Source of the DNA: Deuterostichococcus epilithicus
Lineage: Eukaryota; Chlorophyta; Trebouxiophyceae; Prasiolales; Stichococcaceae
Direction: 5' to 3'
DNA: 64,000 nucleotides
Assembly: GCA_033439295.1 (NCBI GenBank)
Contig: JAVTLE010000017.1
Location: 558,001 to 622,000, forward strand
Position 1 is the first letter of the stretch. Each line of letters opens with the position of its first letter. Below are positions 54,601-63,104 of the stretch, piece by piece. The notes beneath the pieces were generated by a model. That model made no database searches. It was given only the letters and a program-made list of their open reading frames with translations, and was not told the origin of the DNA. The translations under genes and the position numbers were made by a program.

Positions 54601-56395
54601 AAAGAGGAACACTGCTGCTCACATCGTGATGGCGCGCGAGATGCCGCGGGACTCCATGATGAAGGGCGTGTTGGCGCCTTTGCCCGAGCCGGGCGCCCCA
54701 TTCAGCCAGACCACCTCGTCCGGCGCCTGCATCGGCTGCGCAGCGGGCGGAAAAAGGCGCTTAATTTCATGCAGTATATATAGACCCAAGTAGACCACGT
54801 CGTGCTCCTTTCCGGCTCAGGTTATTATATAATTGGGCGCCCCATTCAGCCAAACCACCTCGTCAGGCGCCTGCAATGGCTGCGCAGCGGCCGGAAAGGC
54901 GCTTAGTGAGGGTGAGCACCCCTGATGGCCCCATGTCTTGCCATGCCACCTCGCTTGGTGCGTGCGTCACTTCAACCCTGAAAGCAGGAGCGTTTCAAAT
55001 CTCCTGTCGGAGCAGCGCTGGACCGCTGGTCGGACAGCTGCGTGCGCTGCGCCAGCACCGATGCGGCGGAAGGATCAGAGCCCAGGTCTGAGCGACCAGG
55101 GCTTGCACGTGCTGTTTGAACAGCCCTCGGGGCAGCGAGTCCTATGTGCCACAGCATGCCCAACAACGCCCGCGCCCGTGTAAGTCCGTGCTGCCACTAC
55201 TACCATGAGCAAGACGCCGCCTGCACTTTGCTGCAGCCTCTTGTCTTCATATGTGACCTATCTTCCCCCTGACCTTGACACGGCCTCAGCACACTCTTTA
55301 TCATTTGAGGGGGCTGAACTCCCCGCGCAACTCCATGATACAAGCTGTTGAAAGAGGTCTTGTCACAATCTCGAGTACTACCAGTTCATGGCGGATTGCC
55401 CATGCTGATCAGCGAGGCTTCCAGGTTCCGCCAGCAGGCGTGTCACGACCTGCGCCTTGATGCCAAGCTTGCCCGCGCCGTGCTTACATACTCTACAAAC
55501 CAAGCTGAGGGAATCTGACTCGCCTTGCCCATGCTGGTCAGCGAGTCTTCCAACTTCCGCCAGCAGGCGTCAAAGACGACCTGTGCCTTTATGGACACCT
55601 TGTCTGCGCCACCGATGTGGAATGCCCGCGGCCCAGAATGATCCGCCAGCGCCGCCTGCAACAAGCAGAGGGGCGGCTTTACTCAGTGCGCCGATGTGGG
55701 ACGCCCGCGGCCCAGTGAACAGTCCGCCGATCGCGGCTGCAAAGAGCGATATGTGTTGGTGGCTTCAGCTCGGCATGCTGCATTGCAGGCATTCTGTATG
55801 GGGCCAAAGATGTTGAAGGCCCGCAGTTTGAATGGTTCGCCCACGCCGCAGGTGAGGAGGGAACCATCTGGAAGGCAGTCCAACACTGTGCGGTGCGGGG
55901 TAGGCGACAATCCGGCAGCCGGCTGACAGCAAGCGCGACGATAATCAGGGATGGCGTGATGCGGCCCAAAACATTTCGCACCTGCTGCGACGAGTTCGTT
56001 CGCTGCTGCAGGTGTGCGCCGGTCTGCTGCTTCGGGGGGCTGCCGCCGTCTGGGCTGCCAGGCGCCCAGGGCTTAGCCGCCGCCGCCATCAGGGAATCGT
56101 ACCAGTAGCCCCGCTGCTGCTGGCTGCTGGCCATGCCCAGACCCGCCTGAGACGGCACATTTGGAGGTGACACACATGCATGCGAGCCAGAGATCGGTGT
56201 CGTAACCAGCAATGGCAAGTTGGTGTCGCCGTCATGGTGCACCTGTCTTCAGTAGACTAGTGCTTACGCAGTGAGCACCTGTGAGATGGCGTCCGATTGT
56301 CCGGCTGCGGTCGCATCCCCTCGCAATGCTACGCCGGTGCTGCTGAACCGCACCGCGCTGGCAGCAGCAGTGGCAGCTGTGGGAGCCGCCTGCAT
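48687..56395 (-). CDS. Adenylate-kinase-like P-loop NTPase, probably organellar
   Basis: The 15 exons I infer are 56395-56279, 56146-55982, 55655-55524, 54726-54623, 53980-53815, 53415-53317, 53022-52943, 52340-52245, 51862-51829, 51509-51388, 50912-50786, 50493-50431, 50096-49936, 49629-49608 and 48935-48687. Phases close to 578 aa. An Ala/Ser/Arg-rich N-terminus suggests a transit peptide. The kinase part has the P-loop in WLNGAPGSGKGANTPF, then SSLLDSSDEIKAIKDRGELV, the NMP-binding LIDGFPRTALQVDFL, VVLYVDQEESVRRQMARAR and a LID-like RTTDVDEAKCRGRY. After it comes a conserved plant/algal extension (HFPFSLIDAMGPL, LRYQSSMDL, VLSDRGFSGSHIVNERIVPA) of unknown role. Introns after 55524 and 53317 have GC donors. 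Exon 14 is 22 nt. The last exon is Ala/Gln-rich and its link is the least certain. At least seven exons have degenerate neighbours. Confidence 0.85.
49830..49885 (-). repeat. Degenerate copy of AK-like exon 13 segment
   Basis: TAGCCCAGGTCTCGGGGTCC at about 49843 resembles TGGCCCACGTGTCGGGGTCC at about 49970 in the exon 50096-49936, followed by CCGTGCATCGCC against CCCGCGCGGGG. It lies 127 bp away in the next intron. Confidence 0.7.
51000..51045 (-). repeat. Degenerate copy of AK-like exon 11 start
   Basis: CCAGCGGCAGGTGCCTGCAG occurs both at the exon boundary (about 50899) and here, with matching CGCGCACGCGAGGTC-like flanks. It is about 127 bp upstream in the preceding intron and includes the acceptor. 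Confidence 0.8.
52085..52150 (-). repeat. Degenerate copy of AK-like exon 8 end
   Basis: CGGCACTTGGCCTCGTCAAT resembles CGGCACTTGGCCTCATCCAC at the end of exon 52340-52245, and the flanking TTTGAACA...CAGCGC is also shared. It is about 160 bp downstream in the next intron. Confidence 0.75.
52420..52472 (-). repeat. Degenerate copy of AK-like exon 8 start
   Basis: The block ACTCACGCAGATCGTCGCC...GCGCCTGCAAG resembles AGCTCCCGCAGGTTGTCGCC...GCGCCTGCAG at the 5' end of exon 8. Exon 8 thus has partial copies on both sides. Confidence 0.7.
53038..53165 (-). repeat. Degenerate copy of AK-like exon 7 with telomere-like tract
   Basis: Segment 53110-53165 (CTGCCGCCGCCGCAGACTCT, CCCAGTCCACCA, CACCATCTGCAC) resembles exon 53022-52943 (CTGCCGCCGCACACTCT, CTGGTCCACATA, CACCACCTGCAC). 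Between them at 53038-53054 lies TTTTAGGGTTAAGAGTT, similar to TTTAGGG telomere units. Confidence 0.7.
54045..54115 (-). repeat. Degenerate copy of AK-like exon 5 start
   Basis: TCGTCGCTGCTGTCCAGCAG followed by CGAGGACCTGCA repeats the start of exon 53980-53815 (CGAAGACCTGCA) at a spacing of about 110 bp, including the acceptor and downstream AGAACGA. Confidence 0.9.
54500..54545 (-). repeat. Degenerate copy of AK-like exon 4 end
   Basis: GCCGCTCACATGGTGATGAC resembles GCTGCTCACATCGTGATGGC at the exon 4 donor (about 54615). It lies downstream in the next intron. Confidence 0.65.
54833..54897 (-). repeat. Degenerate copy of AK-like exon 4 start
   Basis: GCGCCCCATTCAGCCAAACC and the following ACCTCGTCAGGCGCCTGCA repeat the P-loop exon start (54726 leftwards) about 145 bp away, with few changes. 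It includes the acceptor. Confidence 0.9.
55375..55462 (-). repeat. Degenerate copy of AK-like exon 3 end
   Basis: CTTCCAGGTTCCGCCAGCAG and flanks repeat exon 55655-55524 (CTTCCAACTTCCGCCAGCAG) at about 130 bp spacing in the following intron. A third partial copy of the exon start lies at 55676-55725 (GATGTGGGACGCCCGCGGCC). Confidence 0.88.
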
Positions 56396-57414
56396 TGCTG
56401 CGCCATTGCTCCCACGGCACGCGTTGCAGGAGCCTGTCAGGCTGCCCGGCAGGCTGCACGAGCATGGTATCGGCAACGGCAGCGTGGCGGCAACCCACCG
56501 CCTGGCAGCGGGACTCGCCACAAACCGAAGCGATCGCCCCATCGGCGAGACTCCTTGCAACCGAGTAGCGGAGGCTCGGTGCCGCGTTCGTCAGAGCTTG
56601 GGCTCGTATTAAAGGTCTAATTTTTCGTTCGGCACTGTCCGCGCTCAGGCAGATAACAGCGCAGCCACTTGTGGTAAGCTGAATAGGGCACAGTAACCCT
56701 TCAGCGCACCAGCGTGATGTCACTGCACCGCCACATGCTTCCGGCTGCAAAACGGAGGCTTAAGTATCACTGAAACATTTTTGTTTGCGAAAAGCCGAAA
56801 AGTATATGCGACTGGTGCTACTGGGCAGTGACAGCCCCGGAATGACTGCGCAGCTGGGTCTGATGTGACAGACGTTCTTGTCTTCCAAAGCTGGAAAGCC
56901 TCGATCGATCGGCTACTTTTGCGAAGACGCTGACTGCCAAAACTGTGAAGTGGAAGCGGCCTCGTGTCTGACAGGGGGTGTGCAATCAGACTGTTGCAAC
57001 CGAGGACCGAGAACGCCTCGCCCTGTAGCGGAATGAGCGACGCAACTGCACACATGACTCCCGGGTCAATCTGATCAAGCAAGTGTTATGAGTCCAATGT
57101 TTCCAAGATTGGTGCGATAAACCAATACCGAGAGTAAACGGCCGAAGCTTGCGAGGTTGGCAAATACCAATCTAATCCGGTACAGAGCAACCGTAGCACA
57201 GGTGCGGCCGCTGGAAGTAACGTCGTCTGCGCCCGCAACTGCTCCTTCGGGCATCTCAAGTGCCCAACAACTTACTTCAGAAACATGGTGCGTTTTTCAG
57301 CGTTGCAAGCATGCAGCGGATGTCCCCATGCTTCTGCCTGATGGCCGCGCATCTACCAATCAGAAGATGGCTGCACTCAGCAAACTCAAGTTTTAAGTGA
57401 AATGCAAAGCGATG

Positions 57415-57463
57415 GCATCGTGCGCAACATTGACGATGACTCGTCAATGTTGTGCACGGATGC
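57415..57463. repeat. Long hairpin upstream of FT-like PEBP
   Basis: Arms of about 22 bp (57415-57436, GCATCGTGCGCAACATTGAC plus GA) and 57441-57463 are near-perfect reverse complements around a TGAC loop. Confidence 0.88.
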
Positions 57464-57480
57464 ATGTGGGAAGGTAGTCA

Positions 57481-57522
57481 TGCATGCAGTCGGCGCTGCA
57501 GACTGTGCAGATGAAGTCATTG
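57481..57522 (+). repeat. Degenerate copy of PEBP exon 1 segment
   Basis: GCAGTCGGCGCTGCAGACTG resembles GCAGTCGGCGCTGCAGAACT at 57588 in exon 1, 103 bp away. It begins with its own ATG. Confidence 0.75.
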
Positions 57523-57546
57523 CGGGCTTGCGTCAAGCGCTCAGTC

Positions 57547-59320
57547 ATGCAACAAGCTGACAACAACTCCTCTGCAATTGTCGCGCAGTCGGCGCTGCAG
57601 AACTCGGGCATCGTGCCAGACGTCATTGATGGAGTCGACGTGGAGGAGGCGGTGGAGATGACCGTCAAGTACCCCAAGCACACCGTCACCAATGGCAACC
57701 TCATTCCTAAGGAAGATGTGAGTTCAAAATCTGAGACCTAGACGCCGTGGTTCAAGCGACCGACCCCATCTCTGCCTTCTGCACTGGATGCTGGTAGCAG
57801 CACTGGTGACCAAGACGCGCTGGTCGATGCAAGCCACGTGCGGTGCTAGGGCTGCAAATGACGGAGGACCATGGTAGTGAGTTACGGTAGTGAATTATGG
57901 ACTGGACTGCAAATTTCAGGCACAGGAGGAGCCGAAGGTTGAGATTATGGGCAAGGGTCTCTACACCCTGGTGAGCTTTGCATCTAGGGCGCTCAAATCC
58001 CCTGAAACCTGGCGCGACCGCTATTGTTCTACCTGCTGCTGAAGGTCTTCAGGCACACCTCTTTGCGCATGATTGCAGTGAACCGATGCCTCGCCAGCAA
58101 ATGATCCGAACTCGTGAGATGACTGATGGATCGCCCACGCAGATCATGAGTGACCCAGATGCGCCCTCCCCAGGTAGAGAAGTTATTACTCGCTCCTCAC
58201 ATCTTGTGTGGCCAGCTTATTATGAAGGCTTCTTTCCTTCTTTTCTTTAGCTTTTCTTTTGAGGTTGCTTTTCTTCGCCCTCCCCAGACGACCCAAAGTG
58301 GCGAGAATTCCTGCACATGTGCGCGCTGCTCCCCCTCCTGCAACTTATCACTTGCTCTTCACATCCTGCGTGGCCAGCTCATTCTGAGGTTGACTCAGCT
58401 TTTCTTCACATCCAGGCTGATCACCAATATCCCGGACGGTGACTTGTCCAAGAGCAAGGTGCGATGCTATCATTGCCCCGTCAAAACCCTGCTGAAAGTA
58501 CTACATGTATACAACAGCTTGCTGCTTCCGCGCAGCCACTTGCCATACTACACGTCTGGGCCCCAAGGGCTGCCCCATACGTCTTTCAGAAACCAGCCGT
58601 GACTGGAAACTGCTGCTGTTCTGCGCGTCCAGGTTGTGGTGCCGTACACGGGGCCAGCGCCGCCGACGGGCACACACCGTGAGCTGTTCGTTAGCCCTGG
58701 AAAGCCGCAGCGCAGCCAGTGCCACACCCTCCCGTCCGACCATGCACATCCACGCGTGTCCTACTGTGTCATCAGTGCACGTTTATGTGTGACATGGCGA
58801 CGTGCTGTGTTGTATTATGCGCAGGGTACGTGTTCACGCTCTGGCGCCAGACCCCGTCCGGCGACCCCAACACGATCGCCAAGGAGGATTGGGACCACCC
58901 TGTCGAGGTGAGTGTGATGCCATGTATTGATACACCCACGACTTCAATGAACAAACCGAACATTGACGAGGGTGGGACCGCCCTGTCAGAGGGGGACTCC
59001 CCCGCCGACTCTCGTGACCTGTCAGCAAACAGCACATCTGCCATCTTAATTCGACTGCCGTGCTAGCATGCTGATACAGCAGCCGTCGACATGCACAAGC
59101 GCAGCGCCTGCTGGGCCTTGCCTTTGTCCAATAAACTCTTGCTTCAGCAGCAAAGATTCGCCATCTGGGAGCGCCATGCGGTTTAACAAGATTCAACAAA
59201 AATGCCATTCTGCAGGCATCGGCGCCAGAGGACCGCAAGTGCTTCAGCTCTCGCAAATTTGCCGCGGAGCACAAGCTGCGCGGCCCCGTGCGTGTCAACT
59301 TCTTCTACAGCGAGCCGTGA
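57547..59320 (+). CDS. FT/MFT-like PEBP (phosphatidylethanolamine-binding protein)
   Basis: Cytosolic PEBP of the plant FT/TFL1/MFT superfamily. Exons 57547-57717, 57920-57970, 58143-58173, 58288-58318, 58416-58458, 58633-58678, 58825-58907 and 59216-59320; phases close to 186 aa, about the family length. Motifs: SGIVPDVIDG, SDPDAPSPDDPKWREFLHM, LITNIPDGDLSKSK, YTGPAPPTGTHRYVFTLWRQ and the end RVNFFYSEP. The split of the D-P-D-A-P-S-P segment over two 31-nt exons is unusual. The start is uncertain; an earlier in-frame ATG lies in the duplicated segment at 57484. A TGTAA at 59633 may be its polyadenylation signal. Whether it signals flowering-like photoperiod responses, as algal FT-like proteins are proposed to do, cannot be said. 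Confidence 0.87.
58174..58400 (+). repeat. Tandem duplicated intron segments in FT-like PEBP
   Basis: Intron 58174-58287 and intron 58319-58415 share a core (CACATCTTGTGTGGCCAGCT against CACATCCTGCGTGGCCAGCT). Exon 3 ends in CGCCCTCCCCAG and the next acceptor is the same CGCCCTCCCCAG. The unit repeats at roughly 145-150 bp. Confidence 0.85.
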
Positions 59321-59950
59321 ACCGCGCTCTGAGCCTGGGAGCAGATCAGGCGAGCAGCATCAGCAAGCATCAGGACCTCACGGGTGGATGCGCTCTGACG
59401 CCAGCATTGGGTGCTGATTGGTGACTGGCAGCTCACCATATACGCACAAATCTTTGCTTGTGATTCGTTGCCGAGTTTTTCTTGATAGCCTACTACCTAC
59501 TGGCATTGCGTGAAACGCCTTTGGAATGCCTCTAGGGCGAAGGGACTTGGGGCTGCCGCTTTTTCGGAAAAACAAAGCTGGGTGAGCTGTTATGCTTCGA
59601 TGGCGTTGGGAGAGGGGTGCATCATGTCAGGGTGTAACAGGAATAGGGCAAACGCATTTTGCGTAGAAACGGCTAAATCTGACGTACGAGTACCGGAACA
59701 ATCAAGCGTTTTCTGTTCACTAGCAGCATGTCCGGGGGACGAGCTGGCATGCAACAAGGCCAGTGCAACCGCGCTTATTCGTAAGCCGCTAACACATCAT
59801 GCAGCTGCCATACGCCGACCTGCACTAGGTGCAAGGCCGTTCCAACAAGTGCATCTGCTCCATCCAAACAATCATCTGACGGTGGCGCGATGGGCAGCAG
59901 CAGGCTGAGCCCTGGGCTCTCCCCGGTCAGCACAGAGGCTGCCACTTCCA
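59321..59950. other. Intergenic; contains a copy of the TerC last exon
   Basis: Convergent 3' flanks of the FT-like PEBP and TerC genes. Segment 59880-59938 repeats part of the last TerC exon. No gene seen. Confidence 0.5.
59880..59938 (-). repeat. Degenerate copy of TerC last exon
   Basis: GATGGGCAGCAGCAGGCTGA and the following CCGGTCAGCACAGAGGC repeat the exon at 60090-59951 at about 90 bp spacing. It lies beyond the stop, in the 3' flank. Confidence 0.88.
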
Positions 59951-62742
59951 TCAGTCCTCGTCCGCCGGCGGCGGCACGATGGGCAGCAGCAGGCTGAGGC
60001 CCACGCCGCCGGTCAGCACCGAGGCGACCACCGCCAGACTGAGCTGCGTGCTGACGCCGACGCCTCCAAACTCCGCAACCATCTTCAGGCCTGCAGCAGC
60101 CACACGCTGCATCAAGTTCGGTGCGAAATCCTTTGGGCGCTCAAGCAGGCGTCAACAGCCGCCAGATGTGAGAGTCCTCCTCGGCAGCAGGGTGCTCCAG
60201 CAGGCCCAGCGCACAATACACCAAATGCAGCTCGTCGGCGGATACGCCGTCAGAGGGAGGCAAACTCACCAGCTTGTTCAGGAAGCGCATGATGTGGCAG
60301 ACAGCAGGCAAGACCTTGGTGCACGGTTGGGCTGGAAAGCACTTTCAAATGGGCTCTTTCAATTACAGATAAGAGCTCACCCACAAAGCCCAAAACGAGG
60401 GCCACCGCCTTGTTGAGGAAGCGCAGCTCGCCCATGATGCCCGCCACGAAGCTGTACAGTCCCCGCAGGCTGAGGATCGCAAACAGGTTGGAGCTGTACA
60501 CGATGAAGGGGTCCTTCGTGACGCCAAACACCTGCGGGGAAACACAGGGGGTTTCAGCAATTGGTGCGCAGCAACTCGCAACAGCCGGGAAAATGGCTGG
60601 AACCTTGCACACGATGAAGGGGTGCGTCGTGACGCCAAGTCACCTGCGGGGCGGCAGAAACGATGGGAAATCTGCCAGGCTGTCAGGTGGTAAAGCTGTC
60701 ATGCGGTTATGCAGTGGGGCAGTCGAGCAGCAGGAGCGCTGCGCGGGGGCTGGCACAGGGGGGGGCGGCGCAGAAGGGGGCCTTCCATGTCAGGCGCATC
60801 TAATCGGCCGAACCGGTTCGAGCGCATACAGCCTCAGGGTTGTCATGTGCAACGTGTCGCGGGGGATGCCAGACGTGCACAGCACAGTGCGTCGGGCCGA
60901 GGCGGCATGCAGCAAAAGTGCAAGGACACCTGAAGCGCCAACACCGAGTTACACGCAAATCACACGCCGTTTGACAGCTCCATGACCGCAAGCACTGGTG
61001 TAAGACGGCGACCAACATGCAGTCGAGCGGGGGGGCACCCACCGCCGGCACCGAGTCGACGGCAAAGACGACATCCGACAGCTCAATGACCGCGAGCGCC
61101 AGCAGCAGCGGCGTCGCGATGCGCTGCCCGTTTTGCACCGTGAAGAAGTTGTCGCCGTCGTAGGTGTCGGACACCGGGATGAAGCGTCTGCAGAAAAGTG
61201 CGGAAGTAGACCTCAGCCTTGGCGAGAGGCAGGGCGCGGCTCTGTGATGGCGTCAGCCATCATGGGAGGGGAGCTAGGTCCCAGGTTTGCATGGCAAGCT
61301 GCAGCCCATAGCCCGCACGCGGGTTGCAGTGGACTGAGCGCCCTGGTGGACGGCAGCAGCAGCCAGTCAAGCGCTGCGAGTCCGGCAGGGCGCTCAGAAC
61401 CTATTTCTGCCTACCGGCAAGTCTTCACGATGAAGTTGTCCGTCAGGTCCTCGTCTTCATCCTCCTCGCCCGCCGTCAGCAGCTTGACGGCGGAGAAGAT
61501 GAGGACACCCGCGAAAACGAGCAGGATCGGCTGGAAGTTGGCGATGAGCTCCGAGCCGACCAGGATCATGATTGCACGCAGCACCGCCGCGGAGATGAGC
61601 CCGTAGGACAGCACCTGGAGGGGATTGGGTTCAAGGTTTAGGGCACCCGGCGGCGTGGAGGACTGCGTCTGCCACTGCCAGAGGCCAGTGCTGCCAGGGC
61701 TGTTATGTACACCTGGATTGCGGCACACCGCATCGTGGTGCAGCGCCGCATCTGCACCTCAACCACAGATGCGCCAGTGCAGATGAGCATGTGCAGCCAA
61801 CATTGCCGTGCATGGCATGCCGTGGTGTGAAGGCCGCTCGCTCAAAAACTTCCATCTGCACGCCGCCAGAGGCTACAGTACACGCCCCTCTGTCCACCTC
61901 CCATCCGCTGTGGAACAGCCAGCCAGCAATGTGTCAGTGCCAGCAGCGTTTTGCACCACTCACCTTGGGCTGGTCCTCGCTCGGAACCTTGAGGTAGTTG
62001 AAGACCAGGATGAAGACAAACAGGTTGTCCACGCTGAGGCTCTGCTCCAGCAGATATCCCGCAAAGTACTCCGCCCCCTTCTCCGGTCCCAACGTGTACC
62101 AGACTCCGGCGCCGAACGCAATCGCAGCGGCAACGAGACCAAAAACGAGCTCGCCGCGGTCTTCGATTATGATCTCGGCGCTGGAGACGCTCTCCAGCGC
62201 CTCGATCTCCTCCGCCGTCGACATGAGGGCGGGCCGAGGCCGGCTGCCGTTGGCGTGCTGCCGCACGGGCACATCCGCCGCCGCTGGCCATGCGGCGCTG
62301 TCAGCGTCTGCGGGCGCGCCGCTGTTGGTGGCTGTCGAGTCCGCCTCCCGCTGCGGTGCGGCGGCGCACGCCAGCAGACCGCCTGGCTGCTGCCTCGTGG
62401 CCCGAATCTGAACCACACGACCAGAGCACCATTTGCACCAGATGTGATGTGGACAAACACGACTCGACGATCAAACGGTGCTCGTCCACGCGTCTCAGAC
62501 GACAGAGAATGAGCGTGTGATATGGGACTGAAGCGGCAGTGGAGCGCAACAGGAAACGGGCGTTAGCTCGCCTGGCTGCGGGTGGCTGCGAGTGCACTGG
62601 TCGTACACGGCCTGCTGCTGCTGCGGGCGACGCCGGAGCCGCAGCATTGCTGCAACTGGTTCTCTGAGGCTGACGGCAGGCTCAGCCTCTGATGGTGCCG
62701 CAGCAGCGTCGCTGCTGCGTTTGTCACAGCGAGGGCTGCCAT
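59951..62742 (-). CDS. TERC: Chloroplast TerC-family integral membrane protein
   Basis: TerC-domain protein of the plastid; the land-plant homologue is needed for thylakoid biogenesis, and related bacterial proteins move metal ions. Exons 62742-62572, 62407-61964, 61614-61415, 61187-61043, 60531-60381 and 60090-59951; phases close to 416 aa. The N-terminus (MAALAVTNAAATLLRHHQRL...) is a clear transit peptide. The TerC core follows: GYLLEQSLSVDNLFVFILVF, LRAIMILVGSELIANFQPIL, VFAVDSVPAVFGVTKDPFIV, LRGLYSFVAGIMGELRFL and a last helix VVASVLTGGVGLSLLLPIV. The paired acidic motifs in the two repeats (SVDN and FAVDS) are intact. An acidic loop EEDEDEDLTD separates the halves. Intron 1 uses a GC donor (62571). 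Degenerate exon copies lie near 60267, 60612 and 59880. Confidence 0.93.
60260..60300 (-). repeat. Degenerate copy of TerC exon 5 3' segment
   Basis: CCAGCTTGTTCAGGAAGCGC resembles CCGCCTTGTTGAGGAAGCGC in exon 60531-60381, about 135 bp away in the next intron. Confidence 0.7.
60608..60660 (-). repeat. Degenerate copy of TerC exon 5 start
   Basis: CACGATGAAGGGGTGCGTCG followed by TGACGCCAAGTCACCTGCGGGG repeats the 5' end and acceptor of exon 5 (60500-60540) at about 110 bp spacing. Confidence 0.88.
61628..61647. repeat. Telomere-like intronic tract
   Basis: GGTTCAAGGTTTAGGGCACC contains one perfect TTTAGGG unit. It lies just upstream of TerC exon 3. A single unit could occur by chance. Confidence 0.3.
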
Positions 62743-63104
62743 GTCTTTGAAACAAAACGCAGTGCTGTGGACACCGCCCTTTTTCGATGCAAGCTCTTGC
62801 ACACGAAGCGTCCAAGATCGAAGGAAAGCACTGTTCCGAACGCTTCCGCAGTAATCAAGCAAAATCTGGTGCAAATGAGCGACGGTCATCAGTGGACAGC
62901 GACGTGACGCCTAGCTGTGCTTTATGACCACTACGATTACAGATGTTGCATTGCCGAATTTGATGAACCCTCCGAACGGAAGTTTGAGTCTCTAAGTATC
63001 GAAGCGGGAGCCCACGTCGCAGCCAGCGGTCGGCCTGCTGTTGGACCTCCATTTCTGGCCGCGCTGGCCGCGCAGCCCCTGGCGCCCCTGGCGCCCCTGG
63101 CGAG
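62743..63104. promoter_or_regulatory. Divergent region between TerC and ankyrin genes
   Basis: 362 bp between divergent start codons, probably a shared promoter region. A tandem GGCGCCCCT repeat lies at about 63079-63102, just before the ankyrin start. No motif identified. Confidence 0.45.

Larger units (their letters stand above)
56396..57546. promoter_or_regulatory. Divergent region between AK-like and PEBP genes
   Basis: 1.15 kb between divergent starts. It contains the long hairpin at 57415-57463 and a partial copy of PEBP exon 1 at 57481-57520. An upstream exon of either gene could be hidden here. Confidence 0.4.
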
